From Candidatus Cloacimonadota bacterium (GTDB lineage Bacteria > Cloacimonadota > Cloacimonadia > Cloacimonadales > Cloacimonadaceae), in the NCBI GenBank assembly GCA_030154085.1, contig JASKKR010000002.1, forward strand, positions 82,287-146,286: 64,000 nucleotides of DNA, in the 5' to 3' direction. The translations under genes and the position numbers were made by a program. A model generated the notes under the pieces. That model was not told the DNA's origin. It did not search any database and saw only the letters and a list, made by a program, of their open reading frames with translations. This document shows, one piece after another, positions 55,745-63,983 of the stretch. Each line of letters opens with the position of its first letter. Position 1 is the first letter of the stretch.

Positions 55745-55929
55745 AACTATTACTCCAAGTATACTATACCTAGTATGTAGTTGTTTTATTGACTACATTT
55801 ACGTCAAGAGATTTCGATAAGCTGAAATCATAGCTATACAAAGTCAGGGAAATAGCACTTGAAGTCCTTTAAGATTGCCATCAGCTACGCCACCATACTG
55901 GAATATACTCAGAAATCAGTAAAAATATC

Positions 55930-57210
55930 TTAATAATACCTTAAAAGTATATACCCTGTGCTGATGAGAATGGCGACAAAGGTAAAGAAAGCTCCAATCT
56001 TGGTGTATTCTTTAAAGCTGATCCGGAATCCATTGCGGTTTGCGATGCCGATTGCAACGATATTGGCGCTGGCTCCGACCATAGTCCCATTTCCGCCCAG
56101 ACAAGCTCCTAGAGAAAGAGACCACCAGAGAGGATGCATTGCATCTGGATTGCCGATAATCACGCCCATGTCCTCCAAGACAGGAATCATCGCTGCCACA
56201 AAAGGAACGTTGTCGATCACAGCGCTAAAGATGCTGGAAACCCAGAGAATCACCATGGAAGTAGCTTTTGGCTCACTGTGAGTAACCTTCATGATATTAT
56301 CAGCGATGATGGTTATAAAACCTGTCTCTACAAGTGACTCCACAATCATGAAAAGTCCCATGAAGAAGAAGATCGTTACCCAGTCAATATCATTCGCAAG
56401 GATTTGTTCGACTTTGTTTTTATCGGAAAGTACGAGAAGCAGCAGACCGGCACTCATGGCTATAGTAGCAGTTTCAATATGAAGCACACCTTGCAAAGTG
56501 AAAGCTAACAACATGGCTGCCAGGATGATGATGCTGCTTTTAAGCAGAAAAGGATTTTTGATGAGCATTGATTCATCGTAGCTCATTAGCTTAGCACGAT
56601 TTTCATTGCTCACATGCATAGCTTTATGATACAGAAGCCAGATCAATCCCACAGAAGCTATTGTAACCAACAAAATTGGTGGAGTGAGATTTATTATGAA
56701 ATCCATGAAATTGTAGTCTGTAGCAGAACCGATAAGAATATTTGGTGGGTCACCAATCATGGTTGCGGCACCACCCGCGTTTGAAGCAATCACCATTGTG
56801 ATGATAAAAGGCACGGGGCTGATTTTAAGCTCACTTGCAATCAATAACACGATCGGTACCAAGATCATGATGGTGGTCACACTGCCCATAAAAGCAGAAG
56901 TAAAGGTAGTAAGCAGATACATGAGAATCATGATCATAAGCGGTCTACCCTTGGCAATCTTGGCAATCCGGATTGCTAAATACATGAAGAGTCCGGTCTG
57001 TCTCATCACGGAAATTACAAGCATCATCCCAATTAGAAAGAAGATCACATTCCAGTCTATAGCGTGAAACGCCACATCTTGACTGACTATCCCCGTGAGG
57101 ATGATGGCAAATCCGCCGATCATAGCGGCGAGCATTTTATTGATCCATTCTGTAATAATAAGAAGGTACGTGACACCAAAAATGGCGAGCGCGAGGAGCA
57201 TTAGTAACAT
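55930..57210 (-). CDS. ArsB/NhaD-superfamily ion transporter
   Basis: Polytopic inner-membrane protein, 426 residues with about eleven hydrophobic segments. The motif SNAGGAATMIGDPPNILIGS (~residues 146-165) and the matching second half (VIDNVPFVAAMIPV; GGNGTMVGASANIV) are the inverted repeats of the IT superfamily (ArsB, NhaD, P-protein). The ion could be Na+/H+ or an anion; the sequence does not decide. It starts 7 bases after the PTS-IIA/CBS gene, which suggests that protein regulates it. Confidence 0.88.
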   Translation of the reverse strand: MLLMLLALAIFGVTYLLIITEWINKMLAAMIGGFAIILTGIVSQDVAFHAIDWNVIFFLIGMMLVISVMRQTGLFMYLAIRIAKIAKGRPLMIMILMYLLTTFTSAFMGSVTTIMILVPIVLLIASELKISPVPFIITMVIASNAGGAATMIGDPPNILIGSATDYNFMDFIINLTPPILLVTIASVGLIWLLYHKAMHVSNENRAKLMSYDESMLIKNPFLLKSSIIILAAMLLAFTLQGVLHIETATIAMSAGLLLLVLSDKNKVEQILANDIDWVTIFFFMGLFMIVESLVETGFITIIADNIMKVTHSEPKATSMVILWVSSIFSAVIDNVPFVAAMIPVLEDMGVIIGNPDAMHPLWWSLSLGACLGGNGTMVGASANIVAIGIANRNGFRISFKEYTKIGAFFTFVAILISTGYILLRYY

Positions 57211-57217
57211 TTCTTCC

Positions 57218-58117
57218 TCATGCTTTAATCACTTTGCGGAAGATGTCCATGGCTGTGACCACTCCTACAAGCATACCATCTTTATTGACTACGGAAAAGA
57301 ATCTTTTGTGATGCTGAATCATTTCAAAAACTGCTTCCGGGATTGATGTTTCAGGAGTGAGATATTCTTCTTCTTTATCCATGATCTCACCCACGGTCAA
57401 AACATCCTCTTGTTCAAAGAGTTTTTCAAGCGGTTCATAGGATCTGAGAAAACTGATGTCATCCAACATCATCAGATAGTCTGGCACACCAACCTTGAGC
57501 AGGCGAAGGATATTCACATTCCCCAAGTATCGACCATTCTCGTCTGTGACAGGGATGTAAGAGAGATTCCTATGACAGAATTTGTCACTCAGCTCACTAA
57601 GAAGGGCGTCAGGAGAAATGCTAACTACGTCTGTGACCATAATGTCAGCTATGGTGACTTCTTGTTTGAGCCGAATCTGTAGTTTGTTTATTTCGTGAAT
57701 CACGGTTGAGGCATCAGAATTCTTGAAGCGGGAAACTAGATCCTGATCTTTGGAGAGTTTCAAGAGAGCAGCTACGAGATTCAGATATAACTTTGACGAG
57801 CTCTTATCCGAGATCACAAGACAGACCCAATGAACCTTGATTCCATCGTAATCTAAAGGATTTTGCAAGAACGCCATGCCTATAACGGTATCCTGAAAGT
57901 TTTCCATGCGAATATGAGGGATTGATATCCCAGAAGCATAAGCAGTGCTGCTGATTTGATCACGTTCCAGGATAAGCTGAGTGAGAGCTTCTCCACAAAT
58001 GGGCAAGCGATGATGCTTGCAGATCTTTTCAACCAGAAGTCTATAGACTTGCTCTTTGCTGAGGATGCGTCTTTCATGAATGATGGCGCGTGAATCCAAT
58101 AGATTTGATAGAAACAT
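57218..58117 (-). CDS. PTS EIIA-like / CBS-pair regulatory protein
   Basis: Soluble 299-residue fusion. Residues ~5-150 form a fructose/mannitol-type EIIA (PtsN-like) domain with the phospho-acceptor in ISIPHIR (His68). Residues ~155-299 are two CBS motifs (VVSISPDALLSEL and YLTPETSIPEAVF regions) that usually bind adenine nucleotides. No EIIB, EIIC, EI or HPr gene is nearby, so a regulatory role is more likely than sugar uptake. It sits between porX (5-base gap) and an ion-transporter gene (7-base gap). Confidence 0.88.
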   Translation of the reverse strand: MFLSNLLDSRAIIHERRILSKEQVYRLLVEKICKHHRLPICGEALTQLILERDQISSTAYASGISIPHIRMENFQDTVIGMAFLQNPLDYDGIKVHWVCLVISDKSSSKLYLNLVAALLKLSKDQDLVSRFKNSDASTVIHEINKLQIRLKQEVTIADIMVTDVVSISPDALLSELSDKFCHRNLSYIPVTDENGRYLGNVNILRLLKVGVPDYLMMLDDISFLRSYEPLEKLFEQEDVLTVGEIMDKEEEYLTPETSIPEAVFEMIQHHKRFFSVVNKDGMLVGVVTAMDIFRKVIKA

Positions 58118-58122
58118 AGCCT

Positions 58123-59685
58123 TTATCTCGTTTTTTTGGTGCGACAGGTTGCAATGGGCAGGATCATCTCTTCCATAGAGACTCCCCCGTGTTGGAAAGT
58201 ACCATTATATTGTCTTTGATATTGGTGATAGCTATTGGGGTAGACAAAATAATAGTCGTCTTTGGCAAAGATGAAGTTGTTTACAATGCTCTTTGAGGGC
58301 AGTCCGAACTCAGATGGTTTCTTCACGAAGAGGGCATGGCGATCGTTGGCAGTGAGATTCTTGCCTTCTTTATAGCGAACTGTGACAGAAGTATCGCGAT
58401 CGCCAATCACCTGGGTAGCACGGTTGACTTTGATGGAGCCGTGATCCGTGGAAATAATCACGATGGCATCTTGTTTTGAGATCTGTTTGAGAGCTTCGTA
58501 TAGTGAAGAATGCAGGAACCAATGTTTGGTAAAGGCTCTGAGACCTTCTTCGTGTGGAATAGTTTCTTGTAGGATTTGATCTTTGGAGCGATGATGCGCC
58601 AAGAGATCAAGGAAGTTATAAACAAGCACGATGAGGTTTTCCTTCCCCCAAGTCTCGATCTTACGGAGGACGAAGTTACCTTCATCCATATTGAATATTT
58701 TCACATACTTTGAACTTGGATCCAACTCGTAACCGAGATCGCCGATGTGTTCATCCAAAAGCTGGTGTTCATTCCGGTTGCGGCTATTGTCCATCTCAGA
58801 TGATGCTACCCAATAATCCGGGAACCGTTTTGCTATATCAATTGGCAGCAGCCCACTAAAGATGGAATTGCGGGAATATGGTGTTGCGGTGGGAAGGATC
58901 GAAAAATATAGATCCAGCTCTTCATCAAATAGCTCTTGGATGTAGGGTTGGATGGCAAGATACTGATCCAATCTCATACAGTCCATGATGATAAAATAGA
59001 TTGGTACATTCTCTCCAAAATGGGGAGCAATGTATTGAGAGATCAAGTCGAAACTGAGATTCGGTCTTTCATCTGTCCTAAGCCAATCCCGGTAATTACG
59101 TTCGATATAGCTGGTAAATTCGGTATTGCAGTTACGTTTTTCCAGAAAGTGAGTCTGCCGAAGGCCATCGTCGTTAACTTCATCAATGCGAAGTTCCCAT
59201 TGTGACAATTCCAGATAGATTTGTCCCCATTCATCCCAATCGGGATTTGAGAATAGGCGTTGATTGAGCTGCGCAATATATTGAGAATATTGTTGACCTA
59301 TCTCGTTTGCCTTGATTTCATCGGCTTGGAAGATCTTTTTGATTGCCATGATGATTTGGGAGGGATTAATCGGTTTGATGAGGTAATCTGAGATCTGAGA
59401 AGCGATGGCTTTGTTCATCAGTCCTTCTTCTTCACTTTTGGTTACCATAATGATCGGTATTGAGCTATTTATGCGTTTGATTTCCTGAAGAGTGGCAAGG
59501 CCATCCAATCCGGGCATCATTTCATCAAGGATCACGAGATCATATTTGTTTTCTACCACCTGTTCGATGGCATCGACTCCGTTATTACATGTATCCACAT
59601 TGTAGTTTCTTTCTTCGAGGAACAGGACAAAGGGTTTGAGCAGATCGATTTCATCATCTACCCAAAGGATGTTCATGATTTTCAC
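58123..59685 (-). CDS. porX: PorX-type response regulator with PglZ phosphatase-like domain
   Basis: Regulator of type IX secretion genes in Bacteroidetes. The receiver domain (~1-125) opens ILWVDDEIDLLKPFVLFLEE, very close to known PorX, with phospho-acceptor Asp54 in VILDEMMPG, Thr83 and Lys105. A helical linker leads to a PglZ/alkaline-phosphatase-superfamily domain (~230-510): metal-site motifs IIMDCMRLDQ, TATPYSRNSIFSG (with the Thr nucleophile), ISTDHGSI and FQHGGVSMEEMILP are intact. 520 residues matches PorX. It overlaps the upstream hypothetical gene by 4 bases (ATGA). The PorY kinase and SigP sigma factor are not in the window. Confidence 0.92.
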   Translation of the reverse strand: MKIMNILWVDDEIDLLKPFVLFLEERNYNVDTCNNGVDAIEQVVENKYDLVILDEMMPGLDGLATLQEIKRINSSIPIIMVTKSEEEGLMNKAIASQISDYLIKPINPSQIIMAIKKIFQADEIKANEIGQQYSQYIAQLNQRLFSNPDWDEWGQIYLELSQWELRIDEVNDDGLRQTHFLEKRNCNTEFTSYIERNYRDWLRTDERPNLSFDLISQYIAPHFGENVPIYFIIMDCMRLDQYLAIQPYIQELFDEELDLYFSILPTATPYSRNSIFSGLLPIDIAKRFPDYWVASSEMDNSRNRNEHQLLDEHIGDLGYELDPSSKYVKIFNMDEGNFVLRKIETWGKENLIVLVYNFLDLLAHHRSKDQILQETIPHEEGLRAFTKHWFLHSSLYEALKQISKQDAIVIISTDHGSIKVNRATQVIGDRDTSVTVRYKEGKNLTANDRHALFVKKPSEFGLPSKSIVNNFIFAKDDYYFVYPNSYHQYQRQYNGTFQHGGVSMEEMILPIATCRTKKTR

Positions 59686-60305
59686 AAGCTTTCCTCCTTG
59701 CTACTTTGAGTTTCCATTTCAAAGGCGCGTTGACGCTCTTTTACTACTTTTTTAACTGCTTCCAAGTCAGAATCCTGGAAGTACAGAGCGAGCTTGAAGT
59801 TGAGCTCACTTTTGGAACAATTGAACCATGTTGTCATTTTCTCCAGATATTGATCTATAAAAACTTTCTTAATGTCCTGTTCATTTTCTTTTTCTTTGTT
59901 TTTGAGCTCTTTGATTTCATCGCGCAGTTCATTTGTGGGAGTGTCAAGAGCTCTTTGCATCCATTCTTCTCGTTGAGGCCAATCCGCTTTTTGGACCATC
60001 GGTTTGACCAATTGCAGTCGTTCAAAGCCTATCTCTTTGACGCTTTCTTCATCCAGATCCATCTCTTCGATATAGAGGTCAAAAGTGCTGGCCAGTTTGG
60101 CTGCTAAGGTGCCAGATAATTGATATTCAGCCTCTACAAAGTCTTTAAACTTCTCATAGCCTTTGAAGCGATATAGTTTGCTGCGTTTGATTTCTGAAAG
60201 CAGTTCCCCCAATGCTACAAAATTGTCTTCAAGTTTATCTTTGAGATTGGCTATGGCAGAGAACTTTTCTTCGGGACTCATCATGTCATTTTTTGTATTT
60301 TGCAT
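59682..60305 (-). CDS. Hypothetical helical protein coupled to porX
   Basis: 207 residues, mostly helical. The first half contains a region like a small DNA-binding helical bundle (YEKFKDFVEAEYQLSGTLAAKLAS, residues ~47-70), reminiscent of KorB/ParB-type or DUF3102-like proteins but too weak to name. Residues ~125-150 are a charged coiled coil (LRDEIKELKNKEKENEQD). The stop overlaps the porX start (ATGA), so the two are likely made together, which points to a functional partner. I do not recognise the family with confidence. Confidence 0.75.
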   Translation of the reverse strand: MQNTKNDMMSPEEKFSAIANLKDKLEDNFVALGELLSEIKRSKLYRFKGYEKFKDFVEAEYQLSGTLAAKLASTFDLYIEEMDLDEESVKEIGFERLQLVKPMVQKADWPQREEWMQRALDTPTNELRDEIKELKNKEKENEQDIKKVFIDQYLEKMTTWFNCSKSELNFKLALYFQDSDLEAVKKVVKERQRAFEMETQSSKEESL

Positions 60306-60317
60306 CTTAGTTTTCCT

Positions 60318-61151
60318 TTATTCAGTTTCTGAGATAGGATAGTAGCAGTGCTCTGTTTGAGGGAACCTTCCCTCGCGTACGTCCTGGCTATATTGCATGA
60401 TTGCCTTGGGGATCTCTTCATTAAGCTGGGCATATTGTTTAACAAATTTGGGACGAATGTTGCTATATCCCAGCATGTCGTGGTAAACAAGCACTTGTCC
60501 GTCACAATATCTTCCGGCTCCGATTCCAATGGTGGGGATAGATACACTTTCACTGATCTTTTTACCCAGAATCTCTGGAATCCCTTCCAAAACGAGCATA
60601 AAGGCGCCGGCTTCTTCGATGGCTGATGCCTGCAAAAGGATCTCCTCATGTGCCACATCTGTTTTACCCTGCACCTTGTAACCTCCAAATCTAAGTACTG
60701 ATTGGGGGGTTAGTCCAAGATGGGCGCAGACAGGGATTTCCATATCTACGATCTCATGTATAGCCTGCAAACGGGAGGCAGATCCTCCTTCGAGTTTCAC
60801 TGCATCAGCTTGACCTTCCTTGATCAATCTGGCGGCATTAATCCTACTTTCGCGATTGCTTAAATGATAGCTCATATAGGGCATATCGGTTAAGATAAAT
60901 TTGTTCGGGGCTCCCCGGCGGACAGCCGCGCTGTGTGATATCATATCCTCCATAGTCACCTGTAGAGTCCCTTCATATCCCAAAAGCACCATGCCCAAGG
61001 AATCTCCGACTAAGATGATGTCAATGTCTGTAGCCGCCACAGCACTAGCACTGGCAAAATCATATGCCGTAAGCATAGTGATCTTCTTACCTTGTTCCTT
61101 CATTTTTGCAAAGCTCAAGCTATTTAGCTTCTTACTCACCGGTACTGTCAT
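60318..61151 (-). CDS. panB: 3-methyl-2-oxobutanoate hydroxymethyltransferase
   Basis: First committed enzyme of pantothenate synthesis; it adds a hydroxymethyl group from methylene-tetrahydrofolate to alpha-ketoisovalerate. Signatures: MLTAYDFASA, IILVGDSLGMVLLGYEGT with the Mg-binding Asp, DMPYMSYH, VKLEGG, CAHLGLTPQS and the catalytic Glu in VLEGIP. 277 residues is standard. The ATG has AAGGGA upstream and lies inside the end of the MORN-repeat gene (20-base overlap). No panC or panD nearby. Confidence 0.95.
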   Translation of the reverse strand: MTVPVSKKLNSLSFAKMKEQGKKITMLTAYDFASASAVAATDIDIILVGDSLGMVLLGYEGTLQVTMEDMISHSAAVRRGAPNKFILTDMPYMSYHLSNRESRINAARLIKEGQADAVKLEGGSASRLQAIHEIVDMEIPVCAHLGLTPQSVLRFGGYKVQGKTDVAHEEILLQASAIEEAGAFMLVLEGIPEILGKKISESVSIPTIGIGAGRYCDGQVLVYHDMLGYSNIRPKFVKQYAQLNEEIPKAIMQYSQDVREGRFPQTEHCYYPISETE

Positions 61152-61692
61152 CTATATTCCCTTCTTGTTCATATGTTTCCTGCTCTTCACGCAGACGCGA
61201 TTGATCTTCTTCGGCCAGGATATCTCCGGCGTAGGCACCACGATTAATAAACATGTTATAGATCTCCGTTCCATTGGGATACCAACCCAGGAATCTACCA
61301 TGTAAGACTCCGTCTTTATAGCTGGCGCTCATCTGCGGGCTACCATCGGGATACCATAAAAAAGTCATGCCATTTAGCTTGCCATTTTTGTATTGGGAAG
61401 CTAGAGATAGGGTCCCTTCGGGATACCGTTCGTAGACCCAACCGCTATATGGCTCTCCATCAAGCAGTAAAATGTCATCCTGCATGATGAGCTCATTCTT
61501 TTCAATAGCATCTTCGGGCAATTGCCAGTGACTAAGCATCTGATAGTCTTCACTCAATCCGCGGGAAAACAAACTTCCTGTTAGCATAGTAAAAGCCAAA
61601 AGCAGAATCATTGCTATGGGGTTGAAACGAGGCTTTTCCACTCTCAGTATGTTCTCCATATCCACGTAATATTTATCTTTATAGGTACACAC
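61132..61692 (-). CDS. Membrane-anchored MORN-repeat (YwqK-like) protein
   Basis: 186 residues from a GTG start that has an ideal GGAGG 7 bases upstream. One hydrophobic segment (~24-46) anchors the protein or serves as a signal. Residues ~75-155 hold three MORN_2-type repeats (EPYSGWVYERYPEGT, LNGMTFLWYPDGS, LHGRFLGWYPNGT). Such YwqK-like proteins are sometimes labelled antitoxins, but no toxin gene is beside it here. The tail is acidic. It is the first gene of the six-gene operon running to 55930. Confidence 0.8.
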   Translation of the reverse strand: MCTYKDKYYVDMENILRVEKPRFNPIAMILLLAFTMLTGSLFSRGLSEDYQMLSHWQLPEDAIEKNELIMQDDILLLDGEPYSGWVYERYPEGTLSLASQYKNGKLNGMTFLWYPDGSPQMSASYKDGVLHGRFLGWYPNGTEIYNMFINRGAYAGDILAEEDQSRLREEQETYEQEGNIDDSTGE

Positions 61693-61818
61693 TTTTTACC
61701 TCCAAAGGCTTAGTCAACCTTTTTCTTCAAGGCGCTTGATCTTGCTAAAAAGATAAGCCATTATCTTTGTAAATCAAGCCGGTATTTCTTGTATGTTAAT
61801 CCATCAATAAAGAAAGAT

Positions 61819-61846
61819 TTGTTAGCTTGCGAATGTTTGTTATTAT
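61819..61846 (+). promoter_or_regulatory. Candidate promoter of the disulfide oxidoreductase gene
   Basis: TTGTTA (61819-61824), 16-base spacer, TATTAT (61841-61846), giving a short leader before the ATG at 61881. Matches are four of six and five of six. Confidence 0.4.
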
Positions 61847-61880
61847 GTCTTCTAGATAAAAAGATATAAAGGAGATTATG

Positions 61881-62519
61881 ATGCCCATACTCAATGAAGC
61901 AGTTCTGGCTGATACGAAGAAGGCTCTGCAAAACATGAAGAAAGAAGTTCGTTTGATCCTTTTCACGCAGGCTTTTGAATGTAACTATTGCGCTGAAACA
62001 CATCAGCTTTTGGAAGACTTGATCAGTGTGAATAAATTATTAAAATTAGAAGTACATAATTTTGAGAGCGATAAAGACGCGGTGAAGAGTTATGGAATAG
62101 ACAAGATCCCGGCTATAGCTGTGATTGGCGAAAAAGATTATGGCATTCGGTTTTATGGTATGCCTGCTGGCTATGAGTTTTCTTCCTTGCTATCGGCTAT
62201 CCTTATGGTGTCTACCGGGATTCACCACCTAAGCGACAATGCTGCCGCGTTTTTAAATACTTTGCAAAAGGATATCCATCTGCAAGTCTTTGTGACCCCC
62301 ACTTGCCCATATTGCCCTCAAGCAGTAATTTTGGCCCAGCAGATGGCATTTTACAGCGACCGGATCAAGGCAGACATGGTGGAAGTCTCAGAATTCCCTC
62401 ATCTGGTACAAAAATACTCAGTACAAGGAGTGCCCCGCACTACGATCAATGAAAAGTGGTATCAGGAGGGCGCTGCTCCAGAGCAAATGTTGATCGCAAA
62501 GATCAAGGAAGCTCTTTGA
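61881..62519 (+). CDS. Two-domain protein disulfide oxidoreductase (glutaredoxin-like)
   Basis: Cytosolic thiol-disulfide protein with two thioredoxin folds in one chain (PDO type), known from thermophiles and anaerobes. Each half has a CxxC site: CNYC at about residues 34-37 and CPYC at 142-145. The cis-Pro loops KIPAIAV and GVPRTTI follow in the expected places. Two ATG codons are adjacent (61878 and 61881); the second has the better spacing from GGAG (6 bases). It may hand electrons to peroxiredoxins or ribonucleotide reductase. The stop overlaps the next small frame (TGATG). Confidence 0.9.
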   Translation: MPILNEAVLADTKKALQNMKKEVRLILFTQAFECNYCAETHQLLEDLISVNKLLKLEVHNFESDKDAVKSYGIDKIPAIAVIGEKDYGIRFYGMPAGYEFSSLLSAILMVSTGIHHLSDNAAAFLNTLQKDIHLQVFVTPTCPYCPQAVILAQQMAFYSDRIKADMVEVSEFPHLVQKYSVQGVPRTTINEKWYQEGAAPEQMLIAKIKEAL

Positions 62520-62653
62520 TGATAGATTTTAATCTTTGTCGATCAGATGGAGCATATGAATCAACAATTCATAATCAGATCATGGTCGGCGGTGTCGCGA
62601 TGGCGGCTCATCATATTAAAATATATCTAAGTCCTTTTGAAGATCCTGATTGA
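62519..62653 (+). CDS. Possible 44-residue coupled small protein
   Basis: A short frame whose ATG overlaps the upstream TGA (TGATG) and whose own TGA overlaps the mutM ATG (TGATG). Its reading frame stays open exactly from one gene to the next. The product starts MIDFNLCRSDG and ends SPFEDPD, with an Ala/His-rich middle; I see no known domain. It may simply be a relay that lets ribosomes reach mutM. There is no Shine-Dalgarno of its own. Confidence 0.4.
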   Translation: MIDFNLCRSDGAYESTIHNQIMVGGVAMAAHHIKIYLSPFEDPD

Positions 62654-63456
62654 TGCCAGAACTTCCAGAAGTGCAAACCGTCCTCAATGGTGTATGCCAA
62701 GTGCTCAATGGCAGGCAGGTGCTCTCAATAGTATCCTATTATCCAGGAACCGTGATTTGGGATGAAGCGCTGGATAGTCATCCTTTCCCCGCTGATTTTA
62801 TTTCTGGGATGCGCCGGGGAAAATATATGATTCTGCACTTTAGCAAAGACGTCAGCCTCATTGTGCATTTGCGCATGACAGGCAAACTGGTCTTTGAAAC
62901 AGCACTAATCGATATTCATCGCCATGAAAGAGCTCGCATAGAGCTGGATGATGGAAGTGCTTTACGCTTTATAGATCCGCGTACATTTGGCAAGATCACT
63001 GTCATAAACACGGAAAATCTTGAGAAATTTCTACCCCAACTTGGTCCTGAGCCCTTGGGAAAAGACTTCACTCCCCAATATCTCTATCAAAAAACAAGGC
63101 TACGCAGTGCTCCCATCAAAAATTTGCTCTTGGATCAGAGCATCGTTGCAGGCTTGGGAAATATCTACACCTGCGAATTACTGTATCGTGCTGGAGTACG
63201 TCCGCAGCGTATCTCCAAAAGTATTACGCATAAAGAAGCCAATTTGATCATACGACACAGTAAGGAGATCCTGATGGAAGCAATCGCTGTCGGAGGTACG
63301 AGCATATCAGATTATAGACAGGTAGATGACAAAAGAGGAGAATTTCAGAATTTCCTCAAAATCTACCAGAAAAAGCTATGTCCATTGGGGCATGATGTCG
63401 AAAACATTCGCTTAGCAGGACGTTCCAGCTTTTTCTGCCCCAAGTGTCAGAAGTGA
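62653..63456 (+). CDS. mutM: Formamidopyrimidine-DNA glycosylase
   Basis: Removes 8-oxoguanine and FapyG. Pro at residue 2 (the Schiff-base nucleophile) and Glu3 are in MPELPEVQTV, which fixes the start at 62653. Lys of the KLVF region, the H2TH segment (NLLLDQSIVAGLGNIYTCELL) and the C-terminal zinc finger follow. The zinc finger is unusual: the first knuckle reads CPLGH, where CxxC is expected, while the second is the normal CPKCQK. 267 residues is normal. Confidence 0.93.
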   Translation: MPELPEVQTVLNGVCQVLNGRQVLSIVSYYPGTVIWDEALDSHPFPADFISGMRRGKYMILHFSKDVSLIVHLRMTGKLVFETALIDIHRHERARIELDDGSALRFIDPRTFGKITVINTENLEKFLPQLGPEPLGKDFTPQYLYQKTRLRSAPIKNLLLDQSIVAGLGNIYTCELLYRAGVRPQRISKSITHKEANLIIRHSKEILMEAIAVGGTSISDYRQVDDKRGEFQNFLKIYQKKLCPLGHDVENIRLAGRSSFFCPKCQK

Positions 63457-63486
63457 GAGCTTTCCCTTTTATTATTTGACTGCTGT

Positions 63487-63520
63487 ATAAAAGCTTGTTG
63501 TCAGTAAATAAAGCTTTTAT
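63487..63520. repeat. Inverted repeat downstream of mutM
   Basis: Perfect 10-bp arms ATAAAAGCTT (63487-63496) and AAGCTTTTAT (63511-63520) with a 14-base loop. It lies 30 bases after the mutM stop and could act as a terminator, but it has no T run after it. Confidence 0.6.
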
Positions 63521-63642
63521 GCTTGGTTGAGCACCATCCAAGACACCAGAAATACCGTTGCCCATGCAAGCGAACAAGATTGAAGGTAGATTAGTCATTT
63601 TCCATTCCCCGCCCCCTCTCAGGAGCTGATATTTTAACCTTT

Positions 63643-63750
63643 CTAAATGCCTGCAAAAGTAGGGCTCTTGATGCCTCCCCCGTTTCTCGCTCATTTGAGA
63701 AGTGGGCAAGAAACGGGAAAATAAGGAGTTACAGCTTTGTGAAGTGCGTT
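63643..63750 (-). repeat. Dispersed intergenic repeat, copy 5 (inverted)
   Basis: Reverse orientation of the same element: reading on the minus strand it has CGCACTTCACAAAGCTGTAA, then TTTCCCGTTTCTTGCCCACTT, then CTTTTGCAGGCATTTAG. A minus-strand open frame at 63356-63709 runs through it and overlaps mutM, so it is not taken as a gene. 63751-63940 shows nothing else. Confidence 0.85.
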
Positions 63751-63945
63751 CCGATGCCTACAAAGATCTGGAAAACATAAAAAAGAGTTTGGTGTTTTGG
63801 AAATGGATAGCGCCCTCTGCCAACTCAATGAGCTCGATCTTGCATTGACTTGACCTTTCCCACCCTCAACAGCTATCCAGAACGATATTGCAAATGAAGC
63901 AGGGAAAGTCTAATCAAGCATCAAGGCAAATCTCTGAGATTTTTC

Positions 63946-63983
63946 TTGATTTTCCTGTTTGGCTATATATACTATAATTATAG
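63946..63983 (+). promoter_or_regulatory. Candidate promoter with overlapping palindrome
   Basis: TTGATT (63946-63951), 16-base spacer, TATACT (63968-63973), with the perfect 12-bp palindrome CTATAATTATAG at 63972-63983 overlapping the -10 end. The gene it would serve lies to the right of the window. Confidence 0.35.

Noticed and set aside
57218..58117. A sugar phosphotransferase system
   Set aside because: Only an EIIA-like domain is present, fused to CBS motifs; there is no EIIB, EIIC, EI or HPr.
61132..61692. Toxin-antitoxin module based on the YwqK-like protein
   Set aside because: No toxin-like gene is adjacent; the neighbour is panB. The MORN repeats alone do not support it.
63356..63709. 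117-codon minus-strand open frame
   Set aside because: It overlaps mutM and the inverted repeat copy; no domain, no start signal.
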